Part shown: positions 61,762 to 64,000 of the stretch, piece by piece | Layout of the letters: each line of letters opens with the position of its first letter | Numbering within the stretch: the first letter of the stretch is position 1 | NCBI GenBank assembly: GCA_964476155.1 | Contig: CAYYYS010000009.1 | Location: 1 to 64,000 of the forward strand | DNA length: 64,000 nucleotides | Direction: 5' to 3' | From: JAHIYU01 sp964476155 | GTDB lineage: Bacteria; Krumholzibacteriota; Krumholzibacteriia; LZORAL124-64-63 | Translations under genes and position numbers: made by a program | The notes under the pieces: generated by a model | Database searches by the model: none | Told to the model about the DNA's origin: nothing | Seen by the model: only the letters and a program-made list of their open reading frames with translations

Positions 61762-63140
61762 AGATCACCCTGACGGTCAACGAACAACGCTACGACCTGG
61801 ACGTGCAGCCCTTGCGCCGACTGCTCGACGTACTGCGCGAGGACATCGGCCTGACCGGCGCCAAAGAAGGCTGCGGCGAGGGGGAGTGCGGCGCCTGCGC
61901 CGTGATCCTGGATGGCAAACTCGTCAACGCCTGCCAGGTACCCGTCTACCATGCCCATGGTCGGTGTCTGCGGACGATCGAAGGCCTGGGTACACCGGAG
62001 GATCCCGATCCCGTGCAGGCGGGATTCGTGCAGACCGGTGGCGTGCAGTGCGGTTTTTGCACCCCGGGGCTGATCATGGCGTCGCGCGCGTTGCTGAACG
62101 AAAATCCCGCACCGAGCACCATGGAGATCCGCACTGCCTTGTCCGGCAATCTCTGTCGCTGCACGGGCTATGGGCGCGTTGTCGAGGCGGTCCATTGGGC
62201 CACGTTGCACGAAGGCGGGGATGTATCGGAGCCGGCTGCACCGACACCGGTCACGGCGCCCGTGGCTTCGCCCGACGACCAGGCGGTTGTCCATTTGCCC
62301 GAATCGCTTGATGCGGCCCTGGATATTCTGGCCGGAGCCAACGGCGAGACGACGGTCGTCGCGGGCGCCACGGACCTGTCCGTGTTGATGCACCTGGGGC
62401 TGGTCCGTCCCACGGTCGTGCTTGATTTGTCGGGCGTGTCCGAACTGCAGCGCATCGAGGAAGAGGACAGTCATGTGGTTGTCGGAGCCGCGGTCACTTT
62501 TACCGACCTGATCCATTCCCCACTAGTCAATCGGGATCTGCCGTCCCTGGCCGAAGCGGCCCGTCTGGTCGGCGCGCCGGCGGTACAGAACGTGGGCACC
62601 ATCGGCGGCAACCTGGTCAACGCGTCACCCGGCGCCGACGCCGTGCCGCCCTTGTTGGCGTTGGACGCCGTGGTTCGCATCGCTTCGAGCCGAGGCACGC
62701 GTGAAGTGCCCGTCGACGCTTTCTACCTGGACTACCGATCCTGCGATTTGCAGCCGGACGAACTGGTCACGTCGGTGGCCGTCCCCATGCTCCACGACCG
62801 CATGAAGCAGGCCTTCTACAAGGCCGGCACAAGACGGGCCCAGTCCATCGCGCGGGTGAACCTGGCGTGCCGCGGACGCCTCGACAAGCTCAACTGTTTG
62901 CGTGATGTGCGCCTGGCCGCGGGCAGCGTGGCGCCGACCACCCTGCTGCTGCGCGAGACCATGGATTGGCTCGAGGGCCGCCAGCTCACACCGCAGGATC
63001 TCGGCGAGACCACCCGCGAGGCCGCCGCCGTGGCCGCGCGCGAAGTGACACCTATCGATGATGTGCGCGCCACGGCCGAGTACCGCCGCACGGTGACCGG
63101 GAATCTGGTCGCGCGGTTTTTGCGGTCACTGGTTCTTTAG
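61758..63140 (+). CDS. Molybdenum hydroxylase fused [2Fe-2S]/FAD subunit
   Basis: 460 residues, GTG start. Residues 1-155 are the Fe-S part (GCGEGECGACAVILDGKLVN, QCGFCTPGLIM, GNLCRCTGYGR). After a Pro/Ala linker the FAD domain has GETTVVAGATDLSVLM, NVGTIGGNLVNASPGAD and a full CO_deh_flav_C part. The fusion matches the small subunit of two-subunit xanthine dehydrogenases. The 3' end is overlapped by the converging HNH gene frame. Confidence 0.9.
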   Translation: MKITLTVNEQRYDLDVQPLRRLLDVLREDIGLTGAKEGCGEGECGACAVILDGKLVNACQVPVYHAHGRCLRTIEGLGTPEDPDPVQAGFVQTGGVQCGFCTPGLIMASRALLNENPAPSTMEIRTALSGNLCRCTGYGRVVEAVHWATLHEGGDVSEPAAPTPVTAPVASPDDQAVVHLPESLDAALDILAGANGETTVVAGATDLSVLMHLGLVRPTVVLDLSGVSELQRIEEEDSHVVVGAAVTFTDLIHSPLVNRDLPSLAEAARLVGAPAVQNVGTIGGNLVNASPGADAVPPLLALDAVVRIASSRGTREVPVDAFYLDYRSCDLQPDELVTSVAVPMLHDRMKQAFYKAGTRRAQSIARVNLACRGRLDKLNCLRDVRLAAGSVAPTTLLLRETMDWLEGRQLTPQDLGETTREAAAVAAREVTPIDDVRATAEYRRTVTGNLVARFLRSLVL

Positions 63141-63978
63141 CGGGCCGATGGATCAGCTGATGGCAGCTCGAGCATAACACCTGAAGATTGTCCGCTTCAT
63201 TACCGCCGCCCAGCGATCGTGGGCGACGGTGGTGAACCTCCAGAAAGCGCGTTCGCCCGCAGCCTGGTGTTTCGCAGCGGTGGCTGGCGTGGATCATGGC
63301 AGCTTGGCGGGTTTTCGGTGGAATAGTCGAACGGTTAGGCTTGCCGGGCTCCTGGATGACGGCATCACATTGCACGACCTCGGTTGATATGGGCTTGGGA
63401 CCACGGTCGGTTTGCACCTCGGACTTTCCACACTTTTTACACGTGTAAACGACGACTTGATAAGGCGGGCTGGAGACGGCCTTTGTTTCGGACCTTTGCG
63501 CAAGTTTCTCCGCAAAGTCGTTCAGCGCGGCGAGCAACAATTCGGCGCGGTCCATTCCTTTTACAGTCGAGCCTTTTCGGTTGCCTAGTTTGCGGATCGT
63601 TTCGAACAAGGCTTCATGACGGGCGTATTGTTCGGTTGTGAGTTTTGTATTCACCGAGACCGGAGCGTCCGTGGGTAGCGTCGGTGATGGTTCGTCCAAA
63701 TCCAGCGCAGGCAGCTCCGCAACTTGTGGCGCCTGGCGAGCCCGCTTGCGAGTTGCTCTTACTGTCTGCTCCAACTTGCGACTGCTCGATCGCTCCGCTT
63801 CGGCGATCCAACGTTCTTCACTTTCGGGCGTCGCCACCTTGGCCACCTCCCGCGCCTTGGTCCAACCCAAATCACCGGCCGCCACCGATCGACGCAGTTG
63901 TGGCCACATGGCCGGGGCATCATCTTGGGCGAGAACCAGAACAGACGGATCATTAGGATATCCTCTCCTGAGTGTCAC
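63052..63978 (-). CDS. HNH endonuclease (DUF222-like), possibly 5'-truncated
   Basis: 308 residues. The N-terminal helical part (GWTKAREVAKVATPESEERW) resembles the second half of DUF222-type HNH proteins. A zinc-like CKKCGK segment lies mid-protein. The HNH motif is CETPGCGRTRFLEVHHRRPR SLGGGNEADNLQVLCSSCHQ. In this frame a stop occurs 7 codons before GTG 63978, and typical proteins have more N-terminal sequence, so a frameshift or truncation is possible. The frame runs 89 bases into the converging molybdenum hydroxylase gene, an unusual overlap. Confidence 0.7.
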   Translation of the reverse strand: MTLRRGYPNDPSVLVLAQDDAPAMWPQLRRSVAAGDLGWTKAREVAKVATPESEERWIAEAERSSSRKLEQTVRATRKRARQAPQVAELPALDLDEPSPTLPTDAPVSVNTKLTTEQYARHEALFETIRKLGNRKGSTVKGMDRAELLLAALNDFAEKLAQRSETKAVSSPPYQVVVYTCKKCGKSEVQTDRGPKPISTEVVQCDAVIQEPGKPNRSTIPPKTRQAAMIHASHRCETPGCGRTRFLEVHHRRPRSLGGGNEADNLQVLCSSCHQLIHRPAKEPVTAKTARPDSRSPCGGTRPWRAHHR

Positions 63979-64000
63979 ACACGATCGACGCTCCTACATC

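Overview
The window looks like a chromosomal segment of a high-G+C, Gram-negative bacterium of the FCB-type lineages (Krumholzibacteriota, Eisenbacteria or Latescibacterota-like). The reasons are several large secreted proteins ending in a FlgD-Ig-like domain with a terminal Lys/Arg, a gingipain-type C25 peptidase, a beta-helix surface protein, Omp28-like and lysyl-endopeptidase-like exoproteins, and outer-membrane proteins. The placement is an inference; there is no rRNA in the window.

1-16.4 kb: the 3' end of a surface beta-helix protein, then a complete, translationally coupled cluster bamBCDEFGHI (450-10989) for the tungsten-dependent, ATP-independent class II benzoyl-CoA reductase. It has the HdrA/MvhD/NuoEFG-like modules thought to drive the low-potential reduction by electron bifurcation. 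bamF is read through an in-frame UGA (7269-7271) as selenocysteine, with a SECIS-like hairpin just downstream. After a stand-alone AAA/DUF4143 ATPase and a MITE-like inverted repeat come tupABC (tungstate ABC uptake) and moeA (cofactor metal insertion). The segment therefore supplies both the tungsten enzyme and part of its metal supply. An outer-membrane beta-barrel follows.

16.4-29.2 kb: mixed housekeeping and secreted genes: PaaI-like thioesterase, a conserved 591-aa protein of unknown function, MsrA, PAP2 phosphatase, tricorn-like protease, a shortened metallophosphoesterase, YciA-like thioesterase and a sirtuin. There are also fragments: a beta-propeller N-terminus, and a GH31/GH57 divergent pair whose 5' halves are both missing.

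29.2-43.8 kb: secreted and small Cys-rich proteins, exonuclease III, GlnRS, an S9 peptidase, an amber-interrupted secreted Cys protein, a 64-aa membrane protein that appears to be a second selenoprotein (UGA at 39716-39718, minus strand), an M28 peptidase, an EamA exporter, a membrane protein and two more gene remnants.

43.8-56 kb: pyruvate kinase, SRAP protein, PHP phosphoesterase, ACT-domain protein, a secreted serine protease, a polyprenyl sugar-phosphate transferase, a decayed DUF4197 gene and the C25 peptidase. 56-63.1 kb: one five-gene operon encoding two molybdenum hydroxylases of the xanthine dehydrogenase family. An HNH endonuclease gene closes the window.

Two kinds of intergenic structure recur. 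One is a family of three covarying long hairpins (29332-29442, 31615-31750, 52312-52420) with a conserved asymmetric internal loop. The other is TA-flanked MITE-like inverted repeats that start exactly at stop codons (12298-12463, 45245-45466, and one possible end at 20917-20932). Four short secreted proteins share a C-terminal tail of the form W-G/S-x-x-K-x-x-F/Y, which may be a sorting signal.
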